A stretch of 32,788 nucleotides of DNA from Candidatus Dadabacteria bacterium UBA1144 (GTDB lineage Bacteria; Desulfobacterota_D; UBA1144). Position numbers and translations under genes: made by a program. The stretch spans positions 42,733 to 75,520 of the forward strand of contig DCAB01000002.1 in assembly GCA_002311855.1 (NCBI GenBank). Reading direction: 5' to 3'. This document shows positions 1-7,923 of this stretch, piece after piece; within the stretch, counting starts at the first letter, position 1, and every line of letters begins with the position of its first letter. The notes under the pieces were generated by a model. It was not told the origin of the DNA and did no database searches. It saw only the letters and a program-made list of their open reading frames with translations.

Positions 1-359
1 GGCCTAGTTAGACCTTGCTCTGGACCAATAACATGAACAATACCTTGATAAGGACTTGATAAGTCAAATAGTTCTATATCGAACTGTGAGCAATTGTCTC
101 TGAGAGTTTGTATCTGTCGAGCTGAGATTTTATCGTCAATCTTATTTCTATTGATCGTAGGAACATTATGATCCATTGTCGCAAAAGTTAAATCCTTTCT
201 TCTTACTTTTCTATTATGCTCACGAAGACCTTCAAATGCTTGAGGAGAAGTTACTTCGTGAATTAGATGAAGATCTATATATAGAAGAGTAGGCCTCCTT
301 TTTTCTTTATGTACGACATGACAATCCCAGATTTTTTCAAATAGTGTTTTAGGTTTCAT
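1..359 (-). CDS. leuC: 3-isopropylmalate dehydratase large subunit, N-terminal part (cut by window edge)
   Basis: LeuC is the [4Fe-4S] aconitase-family large subunit that, with LeuD, isomerises 2- to 3-isopropylmalate in leucine synthesis. About 119 residues are visible, starting MKPKTLFEKIWDCHVV. They match the LeuC N-terminus: the LYIDLHLIHEVTSPQAF block (RHLVHEVTSPQAF in typical members), FATMDHNVPT, and YQGIVHVIGPEQGLTRP, which leads to the substrate-binding region. The cluster cysteines lie beyond the edge. The ATG sits 22 bases after the eno stop on the same strand, and a TATAAT box lies only 8 bases before it, so the gene may have its own leaderless transcript as well as eno read-through. 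Identification is firm; whether leuD follows cannot be seen. Confidence 0.93.
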   Translation of the reverse strand, partial: MKPKTLFEKIWDCHVVHKEKRRPTLLYIDLHLIHEVTSPQAFEGLREHNRKVRRKDLTFATMDHNVPTINRNKIDDKISARQIQTLRDNCSQFDIELFDLSSPYQGIVHVIGPEQGLTR

Positions 360-367
360 CTGAAGAT

Positions 368-373
368 ATTATA
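368..373 (-). promoter_or_regulatory. -10 box just upstream of leuC
   Basis: A perfect TATAAT on the minus strand lies in the eno-leuC gap, with 8 bases between it and the leuC ATG. Transcription would start at or next to the start codon. No good -35 box is found at normal spacing (it would fall inside the end of eno), so this is a candidate only. Confidence 0.4.
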
Positions 374-381
374 ATACACAA

Positions 382-1659
382 TCAAGTCGTTGGCTGGAAA
401 GTAGATAATTTTGCAAATTTAGCATCTTTACCCAAAAACTCTTCTATTCTTAAGAGTTGATTGTATTTTACAGTCCTGTCAGTCCTTGAGCATGATCCAG
501 TCTTTATCTGACCTGAACATGTGGCAACAGCAAGATCAGATATGGTGGAGTCTTCGGTTTCCCCAGATCTGTGAGATATGATATACGAGTAGTTATTTTC
601 ACTCGCTAGATTAATTGTTCTTAGGGTCTCGGATATTGTTCCAATCTGATTAATCTTTACCAAGATGCTGTTGGCAGCACTTTTATTTATTCCTTCAATC
701 AATCGCTTCTCGTTTGTTACGAATAAGTCATCTCCAACTATCTGAATTTTTTCTCCTAGAGAGCTCGTTAAATCTGACCAACCAGACCAATCATCTTCGT
801 CTAAAGGGTCTTCTATAGAAATTATCGGGTATTTTTCTGTGATTTTCTTATAGTAGTTAATTATTTGGTTTGAATCAAAGAGGTTCCCATCAATTTTATA
901 TATTTTATCTTTATATATTTCTGATGCAGCAATATCTAATGCGAGGAATATTTCTTCCCCAAGCTTATAACCTGCTTTTTTAATTGCTTCAGATATAAAC
1001 CCCAAGGCTTGTTCGTTTGATTCTAGATTTGGAGCAAATCCCCCTTCATCACCTACCGCGGTAGAATAACCATTATTCTGAAGAATTTTTTTTAAATTAA
1101 CAAATGTTTCAACCCCAGCTCTAAGAGAATCAGAAAAAGTTTCGAAACCAGCAGGAACAATCATAAATTCTTGAATATCTAATCCATTGTTAGCATGCGC
1201 TCCACCATTAATTATGTTCATTAATGGGGTCGGTAGAATAAGCGGGCCACTTGGATTTAAAAATTCATAAATTTCTTTATTTTGGTTTGAAGATAGACAT
1301 TTCATGAATGCGATAGAGCATCCAAGAATAGCGTTAGCACCTATTTTGGATTTATTATCTGTTCCATCTAATTCTATAAGAAAAGAGTCAAAATCATCTA
1401 ATTTTTCAAAGCTTTTACTTTCGGTCTTAGATGAAATTATAGAATTAATATTTTCTACAGCTTTAAATACACTCTTTCCATCAAATTTGGTCGAATCGTT
1501 ATCTCTAAGTTCTACAGACTCATGAGACCCGGTTGAAGCACCAGAAGGAACAGAGGATCTACAAACTCTCCCATTATCTACACTCATATCCACTTCTACT
1601 GTAGGTGTTCCACGGGAATCAAGAATTTGTCTTGCTTTTAGACTAGTTATTTTAGACAT
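382..1659 (-). CDS. eno: Enolase
   Basis: Enolase interconverts 2-phosphoglycerate and phosphoenolpyruvate in glycolysis and gluconeogenesis; it is cytosolic and Mg-dependent. The 425-residue length is normal. Visible motifs in order: the ARQILDSRGTPTVEVD N-terminus, the PSGASTGSHE loop, GANAILGCS, NGGAHANN, GDEGGFAPN, metal-site blocks ALDIAASE and SIEDPLDEDDW, VGDDLFVTN, the catalytic-lysine region ILVKINQIGT and the SHRSGETED signature. The ATG start fits the family N-terminus. It is divergent from tkt across 100 bases, and leuC follows on the same strand after 22 bases. No missing key residues noticed. Confidence 0.98.
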   Translation of the reverse strand: MSKITSLKARQILDSRGTPTVEVDMSVDNGRVCRSSVPSGASTGSHESVELRDNDSTKFDGKSVFKAVENINSIISSKTESKSFEKLDDFDSFLIELDGTDNKSKIGANAILGCSIAFMKCLSSNQNKEIYEFLNPSGPLILPTPLMNIINGGAHANNGLDIQEFMIVPAGFETFSDSLRAGVETFVNLKKILQNNGYSTAVGDEGGFAPNLESNEQALGFISEAIKKAGYKLGEEIFLALDIAASEIYKDKIYKIDGNLFDSNQIINYYKKITEKYPIISIEDPLDEDDWSGWSDLTSSLGEKIQIVGDDLFVTNEKRLIEGINKSAANSILVKINQIGTISETLRTINLASENNYSYIISHRSGETEDSTISDLAVATCSGQIKTGSCSRTDRTVKYNQLLRIEEFLGKDAKFAKLSTFQPTT

Positions 1660-1677
1660 ATCAGTCAGGTATTGAAT

Positions 1678-1707
1678 TCTATATCAGTAATTTTTTTTTT
1701 CAATCAA
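1678..1707 (-). promoter_or_regulatory. Possible eno promoter
   Basis: On the minus strand, TTGATT (1707-1702), an 18-base spacer and TATAGA (1683-1678) lie upstream of the eno ATG. Both boxes are imperfect, and the spacer contains a long A run. No clear Shine-Dalgarno sequence precedes the ATG. Confidence 0.3.
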
Positions 1708-1759
1708 AGTATCAAAAAATTTTGAATTTGTGATTGTTTAGGATACTGTATTTCTAATT

Positions 1760-3727
1760 ATGAATCCCAGAATTCCAAATTCGTTGAGATTCCTATCAAT
1801 GGATGCTGTACAAAAGGCAAATTCAGGACATCCGGGTATGCCGATGGGTATGGCTGATGTCGCTACTATTCTATTTACTGAATTTCTCAAATTTGATCCA
1901 AAAGATTCAAATTGGCCTGATAGAGATAGATTTGTTCTTTCAAATGGGCATGGTTCTATGCTTCTCTATTCATTACTTTACTTACTAGGCTATCCTGAAC
2001 CGTCATTAAGTGATATCAAAAGATTTCGTCAATTAAATTCTAAAACTCCCGGTCATCCAGAGTATAAATTGACTACCGGGGTAGAAACAACGACAGGACC
2101 ATTAGCTCAAGGCTTGGGAAACGCTGTTGGAATGGCTCTGGCGGAAAGAATACAAAATAAACGTTTTGGCGATGAGATAGTAAATCATAACACTTATGCT
2201 TTTGCGGGTGACGGATGTCTTATGGAGGGACTAAGTCATGAGGTCTTAAGTTTCGCTGGACACATGAAACTAAACAAATTAATTGTTTTTTTTGACGATA
2301 ATAAAATTTCTATTGATGGGCCAACAAGCCTATCCGTATCTGATGATATCGAAAGGCGAATTTTATCTTATGGATGGGAATACATAAAAGTAGATGGTCA
2401 CAATCATAATGGAATAAGAAAAGCGATTACTAAAGCTAGAAAATCAAAAAAGCCTTCAATGATTGCGTGTAGAACAAAAATAGGCTTTGGCTCACCCAAC
2501 AAAGAGGGCTCTGAAAAGTGTCATGGTGCAGCATTAGGGGATGATGAAGTGAGAAATACTAGATTAAATCTAAATTGGAACTACAAACCCTTTGAAGTAC
2601 CTCGTGATGTATTAAATTTTTGGAGAAAATCTGGTAAAAGATCTCATAAATTAAAACTTCGATGGGAATCGAAATTAAAGAGTAATGTACTTAAAAAAGA
2701 ATTTAAAAGATCTTTACGAAACCTGTACACACGGTCTTTCATCAGTAATATTTACAAGGAATTTAACAACAAAAATAATAAAATTGAAAAGATATCAACC
2801 AGAAAATCTAGTGAAAAAGTATTAGAAGTCTTAATTCCAAAAATACCAGAACTGATCGGTGGCTCTGCGGATTTAACTCTATCGAATAATACAAAAATTA
2901 AATCGATGTCCCAAATTACATCAAAAAATTATAGTGGCAATTATATTCACTACGGGGTAAGAGAGCATGGAATGGCATCTATAATGAATGGTCTTTCTGT
3001 ACACAAAGGTGTGATACCCTATGGAGGGACTTTTTTAATTTTTTCTGATTATTGTAGACCGTCAATAAGGCTGTCGGCTATGATGAAATTAAAAGTCATC
3101 TATATTATGACTCATGATTCTATTGGACTCGGAGAAGATGGCACAACACACCAGCCCGTTGAACATCTATTGACTCTAAGGGCTATTCCCAATCTTTATG
3201 TTTACAGGCCATGTGATCTTCATGAAACACTTGATTGCTGGATTGATGCTTTAACATCGGAACAAACTTCTATTATTGCGTTGTCAAGGCAAGACCTTCA
3301 AGTTTTAACCAAACCTTCACTGATAAAGGATAAGAATATGTCAGGAGATTCCGCTAGAATAATCTTTGGATCCAGGGTCAACAAAGACATAACAATTATT
3401 GCATCAGGTTCCGAAGTTGAAATTGCGGTTTCCGCTGCTACTGAGATGTTAAAAAAGAAAGTAAGAGCCACAGTAGTTTCTATGCCATGTGTTGAAAAGT
3501 TCTTAGAGGAACCGGCGTCGTTTAAGAACAAAATCCTAGGTAGTGGTCTTTTGATTATTGTTGAAGCAGGATTATCATTAGGCTGGAGGACTTTTTTTGA
3601 TGATCTATCTAACGTTGTTACCGTCGAAAGTTTCGGATCCAGTGCACCGAAAGATCAATTGTATAATCATTTCAATATTACCAAGGAGAACATTATTTCT
3701 AAAGCATACAAGCTAATCGGAAGATAA
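1760..3727 (+). CDS. tkt: Transketolase
   Basis: Transketolase moves two-carbon ketol units between sugar phosphates in the pentose phosphate (or Calvin-type) network using thiamine diphosphate. The 655-residue protein shows all classic blocks: DAVQKANSGHPGMPMGMAD, LSNGHGSMLLYSLLYL, GHPEYKLTTGVETTTGP, the ThDP motif GDGCLMEG...DDNKISIDG, GFGSPNKEGSEKCHGA, the pyrimidine-domain YGVREHGMASIMNG, and HDSIGLGEDGTTHQPVEH. All histidines expected from the E. coli enzyme are present. The ATG leaves only 13 residues before SMDAVQ, normal for the family. It has no Shine-Dalgarno sequence. rpsU follows after 55 bases. The internal linker (residues ~290-365) is lysine/arginine-rich and poorly conserved. 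Confidence 0.97.
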   Translation: MNPRIPNSLRFLSMDAVQKANSGHPGMPMGMADVATILFTEFLKFDPKDSNWPDRDRFVLSNGHGSMLLYSLLYLLGYPEPSLSDIKRFRQLNSKTPGHPEYKLTTGVETTTGPLAQGLGNAVGMALAERIQNKRFGDEIVNHNTYAFAGDGCLMEGLSHEVLSFAGHMKLNKLIVFFDDNKISIDGPTSLSVSDDIERRILSYGWEYIKVDGHNHNGIRKAITKARKSKKPSMIACRTKIGFGSPNKEGSEKCHGAALGDDEVRNTRLNLNWNYKPFEVPRDVLNFWRKSGKRSHKLKLRWESKLKSNVLKKEFKRSLRNLYTRSFISNIYKEFNNKNNKIEKISTRKSSEKVLEVLIPKIPELIGGSADLTLSNNTKIKSMSQITSKNYSGNYIHYGVREHGMASIMNGLSVHKGVIPYGGTFLIFSDYCRPSIRLSAMMKLKVIYIMTHDSIGLGEDGTTHQPVEHLLTLRAIPNLYVYRPCDLHETLDCWIDALTSEQTSIIALSRQDLQVLTKPSLIKDKNMSGDSARIIFGSRVNKDITIIASGSEVEIAVSAATEMLKKKVRATVVSMPCVEKFLEEPASFKNKILGSGLLIIVEAGLSLGWRTFFDDLSNVVTVESFGSSAPKDQLYNHFNITKENIISKAYKLIGR

Positions 3728-3732
3728 TATTC

Positions 3733-3761
3733 TTGACATTAAATCAATACTAATTCAAAAT
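3733..3761 (+). promoter_or_regulatory. Candidate promoter for rpsU-dnaG
   Basis: A perfect TTGACA (3733-3738) lies 5 bases after the tkt stop, followed by a 17-base spacer and a weak CAAAAT (3756-3761). It would start transcription about 15 bases before the rpsU ATG. The strong -35 makes it credible; the -10 is poor. Confidence 0.4.
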
Positions 3762-3782
3762 TTGTTTTTTATTAGAAATCAG

Positions 3783-3977
3783 ATGACAGGTATATACGTA
3801 GGAAATAATGAGAGTCTAGAAAATGCTCTTAGAAGGTTTAAACGCCAGGTGGAGAAAGGCGGTATTCTATCTGATGCTAAAAAGAAAGAGTATTTTGAAA
3901 AACCAAGTGAAACTAAAAAAAAGAAACTCTTCGCTGCCAAAAAGAGACTGAAAAAGAAAGTTAGAAAACCCAGATAA
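3783..3977 (+). CDS. rpsU: 30S ribosomal protein bS21
   Basis: bS21 is a small, very basic protein of the 30S platform near the anti-Shine-Dalgarno region. The 64-residue product starts MTGIYVGNNESLENALRRFKRQ, matching the bS21 signature (V-x-ENES-x-x-ALRRFKRQ), followed by GILSDAKKKEYFEKPS and a lysine-rich tail. I use the ATG at 3783 rather than the in-frame TTG at 3762, because family members begin two to five residues before the VGNNES block. It is 9 bases upstream of dnaG. This is the rpsU-dnaG-rpoD macromolecular-synthesis arrangement, common in gammaproteobacteria and some other groups. bS21 is of interest here because many starts in the window lack a Shine-Dalgarno sequence. Confidence 0.93.
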   Translation: MTGIYVGNNESLENALRRFKRQVEKGGILSDAKKKEYFEKPSETKKKKLFAAKKRLKKKVRKPR

Positions 3978-3986
3978 ATTTTATAC

Positions 3987-5747
3987 ATGCCACCCAATGA
4001 GCAATATAGCGATATCGAAGATTTTTTAAGCGGAACTTCGATAATAGAGTATATTGAAAGAAACTGGGCCCCTCTCAAAAAATCGGGCTCGAATTTCTTA
4101 ACACTTTGCCCTTTTCATGACGATAAAAATCCTTCAATGTCGGTTAATGAGGAAAAAGGTTTGTATCATTGTTTTTCATGTAAGGCGGGGGGCAACCTCG
4201 TTACGTTTGTAAAAGAGTTTAAGAATTTCAATTCTTCTGAAGCTATAAAAGAAATATCTGACTTTTTTGGTATAAGATTGAAAAATATCAATATTGATTT
4301 TCAAGAAGATGCAAGCCATAAAAAAGAGCTATACGATACGAACAACCTCGTTTCGAATCTTTTTAGCAAATATCTTTTAGAGAGCAAAAATAGGGCTAAA
4401 CCATTAGATTATCTAGAAGAAAGAGGATTTGATGAAAAAGATATCGTCGAATACAATTTGGGATTCGCTCCAAAAAAATGGGATTTTGTCTCTTCTTTTT
4501 TTGAGAAAAAGAAGATTGAATTAAACTGTGCAAATGAACTAGGATTAATCATCAAAAAAGAAAATGAAAATCAATACTATGATTTTTTTAGAAATAGAAT
4601 TATCTTTCCCATTAAGAATCGCCAGGGATTAATTTTAGGTTTTGCAGGAAGAACAATTGATGACGATAATCCCAAGTATCTTAATTCAAAAGAGTCAGAA
4701 ATATTTTCAAAACGAAGAGCTTTGTATGGGATTGATAGATTTAGCAATTTAAAGAGAGGACAATCTAAATATATTTTTATTGTAGAAGGATATACTGATG
4801 TGTTAATGATGAACAAGAATGGGATATTTAACGTAATCGCCACTATGGGTACATCTCTAACGATTGAACACTCAAATGAGATTAAGAAGTACACCGATAA
4901 AGTAATTATGTGCTATGACTCCGATGAAGCTGGAATAAATGCCTCTTTTAAAAATATAGAATCTCTGTATCAATTAGGTATAGAAGTATATGTTTTGAGA
5001 TTGCCTGATGCTCATGACCCTTGTTCCTTTATAGAACAATATGGCAAGGAAGATTTTGTTGATAAAGCAAAAAAATCCATATTAATTATTGATGAATATA
5101 TAGAATATTTAAAAGATGAATATATTGAAAAAAATATTTCAATAAATGAATTGACTAGCAATTTTGTATCTAAAATAAAATATATCAAAGATAGAATTCA
5201 GTCGGATATCTTTATTAATAAGTTTATTTCATCATTTGGTATATCGAAAAAAGAATTTGAAATAGTGTTCAACAAAGAAGTGGGACGAGAGAACTCTATG
5301 GATAATAGTAAAAAAGTTTCTAATCTGACACCCGAAGAAATGATTCTTAAAATTCTTATCGAGAGGAGAAATTTGAGAAATAGAGAAATCATGAAAAATT
5401 TTAAATTAATGCCAATGTCTACAATTTGCAAAGAGATAATTTCATTTTTAGAGGACAATATAGAGTTTGAAGCGTCTCAGATTATTAATGGGATAGAACA
5501 AGAAGAAAATAGGAACTATGTATCAGGACTAATTTTCAATTCTTTTCAGACCTCAAGTGACGATCAAATCAACATACAATTCATCAATGATTGCATAAAA
5601 AAAGGTCAAATTAACTTAATTAAAGATAAGAAAAGGAGAATTAATCTTCAACTCAGTAGAAATGATGTAATAGATGAGAATGAAGAAAAAAAACTGCTTC
5701 AAGAGCTTAAAATTCTCTTGGACGAAGAGAAAAAACTGAAAAAATAA
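3987..5747 (+). CDS. dnaG: DNA primase
   Basis: DnaG makes RNA primers at the replication fork with DnaB helicase. The 586-residue protein has a CHC2 zinc ribbon (Cys41, His44, Cys62, Cys65 in CPFHDDKNPS and YHCFSC), an RNA-polymerase core with the basic block FRNRIIFPI and GFAGRT (~201-222), and a TOPRIM domain with Glu267 in VEGYTD and Asp311/Asp313 in CYDSDEAG. The C-terminal part (about 430-586) is lysine-rich and poorly conserved, as expected for the helicase-binding domain. The ATG start, 9 bases after rpsU, has no clear ribosome site. rpoD follows 61 bases later. Confidence 0.97.
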   Translation: MPPNEQYSDIEDFLSGTSIIEYIERNWAPLKKSGSNFLTLCPFHDDKNPSMSVNEEKGLYHCFSCKAGGNLVTFVKEFKNFNSSEAIKEISDFFGIRLKNINIDFQEDASHKKELYDTNNLVSNLFSKYLLESKNRAKPLDYLEERGFDEKDIVEYNLGFAPKKWDFVSSFFEKKKIELNCANELGLIIKKENENQYYDFFRNRIIFPIKNRQGLILGFAGRTIDDDNPKYLNSKESEIFSKRRALYGIDRFSNLKRGQSKYIFIVEGYTDVLMMNKNGIFNVIATMGTSLTIEHSNEIKKYTDKVIMCYDSDEAGINASFKNIESLYQLGIEVYVLRLPDAHDPCSFIEQYGKEDFVDKAKKSILIIDEYIEYLKDEYIEKNISINELTSNFVSKIKYIKDRIQSDIFINKFISSFGISKKEFEIVFNKEVGRENSMDNSKKVSNLTPEEMILKILIERRNLRNREIMKNFKLMPMSTICKEIISFLEDNIEFEASQIINGIEQEENRNYVSGLIFNSFQTSSDDQINIQFINDCIKKGQINLIKDKKRRINLQLSRNDVIDENEEKKLLQELKILLDEEKKLKK

Positions 5748-5808
5748 GTTATCATATTTTTTTTGTGATGTAAGGTTTGTACTCTACTTTTTTTGATACG
5801 GGGTTTCA

Positions 5809-7143
5809 ATGCAAGAAGTAAGACAACAGTTAGATAGGGATACATTGTTGATAGCTGTCGATTTCCTTCCTAAGTTCACGTTAGAAATTCTTCCGAAAAT
5901 TAAATTTCATAGAAAGTTAAGAAGACAAATAAAACTAATATTACCTGAAAATTCAATTGAAACTCATTCTGATCCAGTAAAAAGTTACCTTAATAGGATA
6001 GCTTTACATTCTCTATTAAATAAGTCCGAAGAAACAAATGTGGCCTCTAAGTTGAATGCATCTAAAAATATTATATGTGATTTAATGATATCTGACATTC
6101 AACTTCTTTCTCTATTGTCGCGGAATTCTCTCTATGCAAATATTGAAACTGATTCTATTGATTTTGATTATAGAGACGAAGAAGAGGATATCAAACAAGT
6201 TGGCGAATATAGAAACCGTAGAGCCAGCAATATTTCTCATATGATTGATGGTATTTTAAAAAAAAATCAAATTACAAAATTAGAAAAAAGAACACTGAGG
6301 GAAGAACTCATGCAAATTGAATTGTCGTCTGATATTTTAAAAAAAATATATTCTTTCATAAGGGATAACAATTTTAATGGTGTATTAATTAATGATTTTC
6401 ATAAAGCTAAATTCAATTATCTAACTTCAAAGAAAAAATTAGTGGAATCAAATTTAAGATTGGTTGTTAGTATCGCTAGAAGATACATAAATAAAGGACT
6501 TCCTTTTTTGGATTTAATCCAAGAAGGGAATATCGGTTTAATTAGAGCTGTTGAGAAATTCGAACATGAAAGAGGATATAAATTCTCAACGTATGCGACT
6601 TGGTGGATACGACAAGCTATCACAAGAGCTTTAGCTGACCAAGCAAGAATAATTCGAATACCCGTTCATATGACTGAACAAATTAATAGAATATTCTCAG
6701 TTTCAAGAATATTGGTTCAAAAACTAGGTAGAGAACCTACTTCTGAAGAATTATCTAAAGAATCTAATTTTGATCTTGAAAAAGTCGAAAAAATATTGAG
6801 AGTAACTAAAGATCCTATCGCACTTGATGCTCCTCTTAACGAAGATGATGGCTCGCAAACTTTGCTGGATTCGATTAGTGATTCTAGTCCATCACAATAT
6901 GACTATTTTGAAAGCAATGAATTAAAGACAATTATTAACAATTCTCTTCTATCAGTTCTCAACGAGAGAGAAAAAGATGTTATTAAAAAAAGATTTGGTA
7001 TAGATGAAGATCAAGTTTTCACCCTCGAACAGATAGGAAACATGTTCAAGGTTACTAGGGAGCGAATAAGACAGATTGAATTAAAAGCACTAAAAAAACT
7101 TAAAAAGTTGAGAAAATCTCCAGTATTAAATTATTTAGAATAG
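5809..7143 (+). CDS. rpoD: RNA polymerase primary sigma factor (sigma-70)
   Basis: Housekeeping sigma factor. The 444-residue protein is short compared with E. coli RpoD (613) because the N-terminal region 1.1 is not recognisable and the non-conserved region is reduced. Region 1.2 is visible as DPVKSYLNRIALHSLL (~58-73). Regions 2.1-2.4 follow (ESNLRLVVSIARRY, GLPFLDLIQEGNIGLIRAVEKF, YKFSTYATWWIRQAITRA), then region 3 (RIPVHMTEQINR, PTSEEL) and region 4.2, the -35-reading helix-turn-helix, at TLEQIGNMFKVTRERIRQIE. The intact 2.4 and 4.2 agree with the TTGACA/TATAAT-like promoters seen here. Context rpsU-dnaG-rpoD supports a primary rather than alternative sigma. The first ~55 residues match nothing I know. 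Confidence 0.95.
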   Translation: MQEVRQQLDRDTLLIAVDFLPKFTLEILPKIKFHRKLRRQIKLILPENSIETHSDPVKSYLNRIALHSLLNKSEETNVASKLNASKNIICDLMISDIQLLSLLSRNSLYANIETDSIDFDYRDEEEDIKQVGEYRNRRASNISHMIDGILKKNQITKLEKRTLREELMQIELSSDILKKIYSFIRDNNFNGVLINDFHKAKFNYLTSKKKLVESNLRLVVSIARRYINKGLPFLDLIQEGNIGLIRAVEKFEHERGYKFSTYATWWIRQAITRALADQARIIRIPVHMTEQINRIFSVSRILVQKLGREPTSEELSKESNFDLEKVEKILRVTKDPIALDAPLNEDDGSQTLLDSISDSSPSQYDYFESNELKTIINNSLLSVLNEREKDVIKKRFGIDEDQVFTLEQIGNMFKVTRERIRQIELKALKKLKKLRKSPVLNYLE

Positions 7144-7150
7144 TCATTAG

Positions 7151-7178
7151 TTGACAAGAATTTTTTTTTGTTTAAGAT
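7151..7178 (+). promoter_or_regulatory. Promoter of the 5S rRNA gene
   Basis: A consensus TTGACA (7151-7156), 16-base spacer and TAAGAT (7173-7178) place the start about 4 bases before the mature 5S 5' end. It lies only 7 bases after the rpoD stop, so the 5S can be transcribed independently of any rRNA operon. Confidence 0.7.
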
Positions 7179-7188
7179 TTTATTCTTT

Positions 7189-7300
7189 AGGCGGCCATAC
7201 TGGAGGGGGTACACCCGGATCCATTCCGAACCCGGCAGTTAAGTCCTCAGAGGCCGATGATACTGAGACCAGTCGGTTTTGGGAAAGTAGGTAGCTGCCT
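7189..7300 (+). rRNA. rrf: 5S ribosomal RNA (isolated copy)
   Basis: The 112-nt segment has the conserved 5S core: GGTACACCCGGATCCATTCC, GAACCCGGCAGTTAAG and the loop E / helix IV-V region ending GGGAAAGTAGGT. Its ends AGGCGGC and GCTGCCT pair to form the terminal helix, which sets the boundaries. It is not next to 16S or 23S: the 16S start in this window is over 25 kb away on the same strand. No terminator follows; the purN ATG begins 14 bases after the last 5S base, so the primary transcript probably continues into purN and needs processing. Confidence 0.97.
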
Positions 7301-7314
7301 AATTAATTTATCTC

Positions 7315-7923
7315 ATGTCCGACAAGTTTAGAATTGGTGTTTTTTCCTCTGGTAACGGTTCAAATTTTGAGGCAATCGTTAAAGCTGATATTCCAAATGT
7401 GGAAGTTTCTTTTCTATTATGTAATATCGAAGATGCATATGTATTGGAAAGAGCAAAAAATTTTTCAATAGATTCAATCCTTCTTCCGCATAAAAATTTC
7501 GAATCGCGAAAGGATTTTGAAAAAGAAATAATCTCAAGAATTCAAGATTACGATGTTGATTTAATTATTTTGGCTGGTTTCAAGAGAATTCTTTCTCCTT
7601 TCTTTATTAACTATTTTGAAAAAAAAATCATTAATCTACATCCTTCATTGTTGCCATCTTTTCCCGGACTACGTGCCCCTAAACAGGCACTAGAATATGG
7701 AGTTAAATTCACGGGATGTACGGTCCATTTTGTTGATGATGGAGTTGATACGGGTCCAATAATTTTGCAAGGGCTGATAGAAATATTAGATTCTGATGAC
7801 GAAGAAAGCTTAATGAAGAAAATTCATGAAAAAGAACATGAGATACTTCCGGTGGCTATTGAACTTATATCCGAAGGAAAAGTTAAAACAACAGAAGGGA
7901 GAAGAGTATTTATCGATAATTAA
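7315..7923 (+). CDS. purN: Phosphoribosylglycinamide formyltransferase (GART 1)
   Basis: PurN transfers a formyl group from 10-formyl-THF to GAR in the third step of purine synthesis. The 202-residue length is normal. Visible features: the N-terminal phosphate loop FSSGNGSNFEA, the catalytic triad Asn107, His109 (INLHPSLLPSFPG) and Asp145 (DDGVDTGPI), and GCTVHFV. It starts 14 bases after 5S without a Shine-Dalgarno sequence. Its stop codon overlaps the stop of the convergent aroF by sharing a palindromic TTAA. It supplies the same pathway as purS/purQ near the right end. Confidence 0.96.
   Translation: MSDKFRIGVFSSGNGSNFEAIVKADIPNVEVSFLLCNIEDAYVLERAKNFSIDSILLPHKNFESRKDFEKEIISRIQDYDVDLIILAGFKRILSPFFINYFEKKIINLHPSLLPSFPGLRAPKQALEYGVKFTGCTVHFVDDGVDTGPIILQGLIEILDSDDEESLMKKIHEKEHEILPVAIELISEGKVKTTEGRRVFIDN

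Noticed and set aside
1700..1702. Poly-T run between eno and tkt as a terminator
   Set aside because: There is no preceding hairpin on either strand, and the region lies between divergent gene starts, where a terminator is not expected.
3779..4078. 99-codon minus-strand frame over rpsU and the start of dnaG
   Set aside because: It is the complement of the lysine-rich rpsU/dnaG coding sequence, giving a Phe/Leu/Ser-rich product with no family resemblance.
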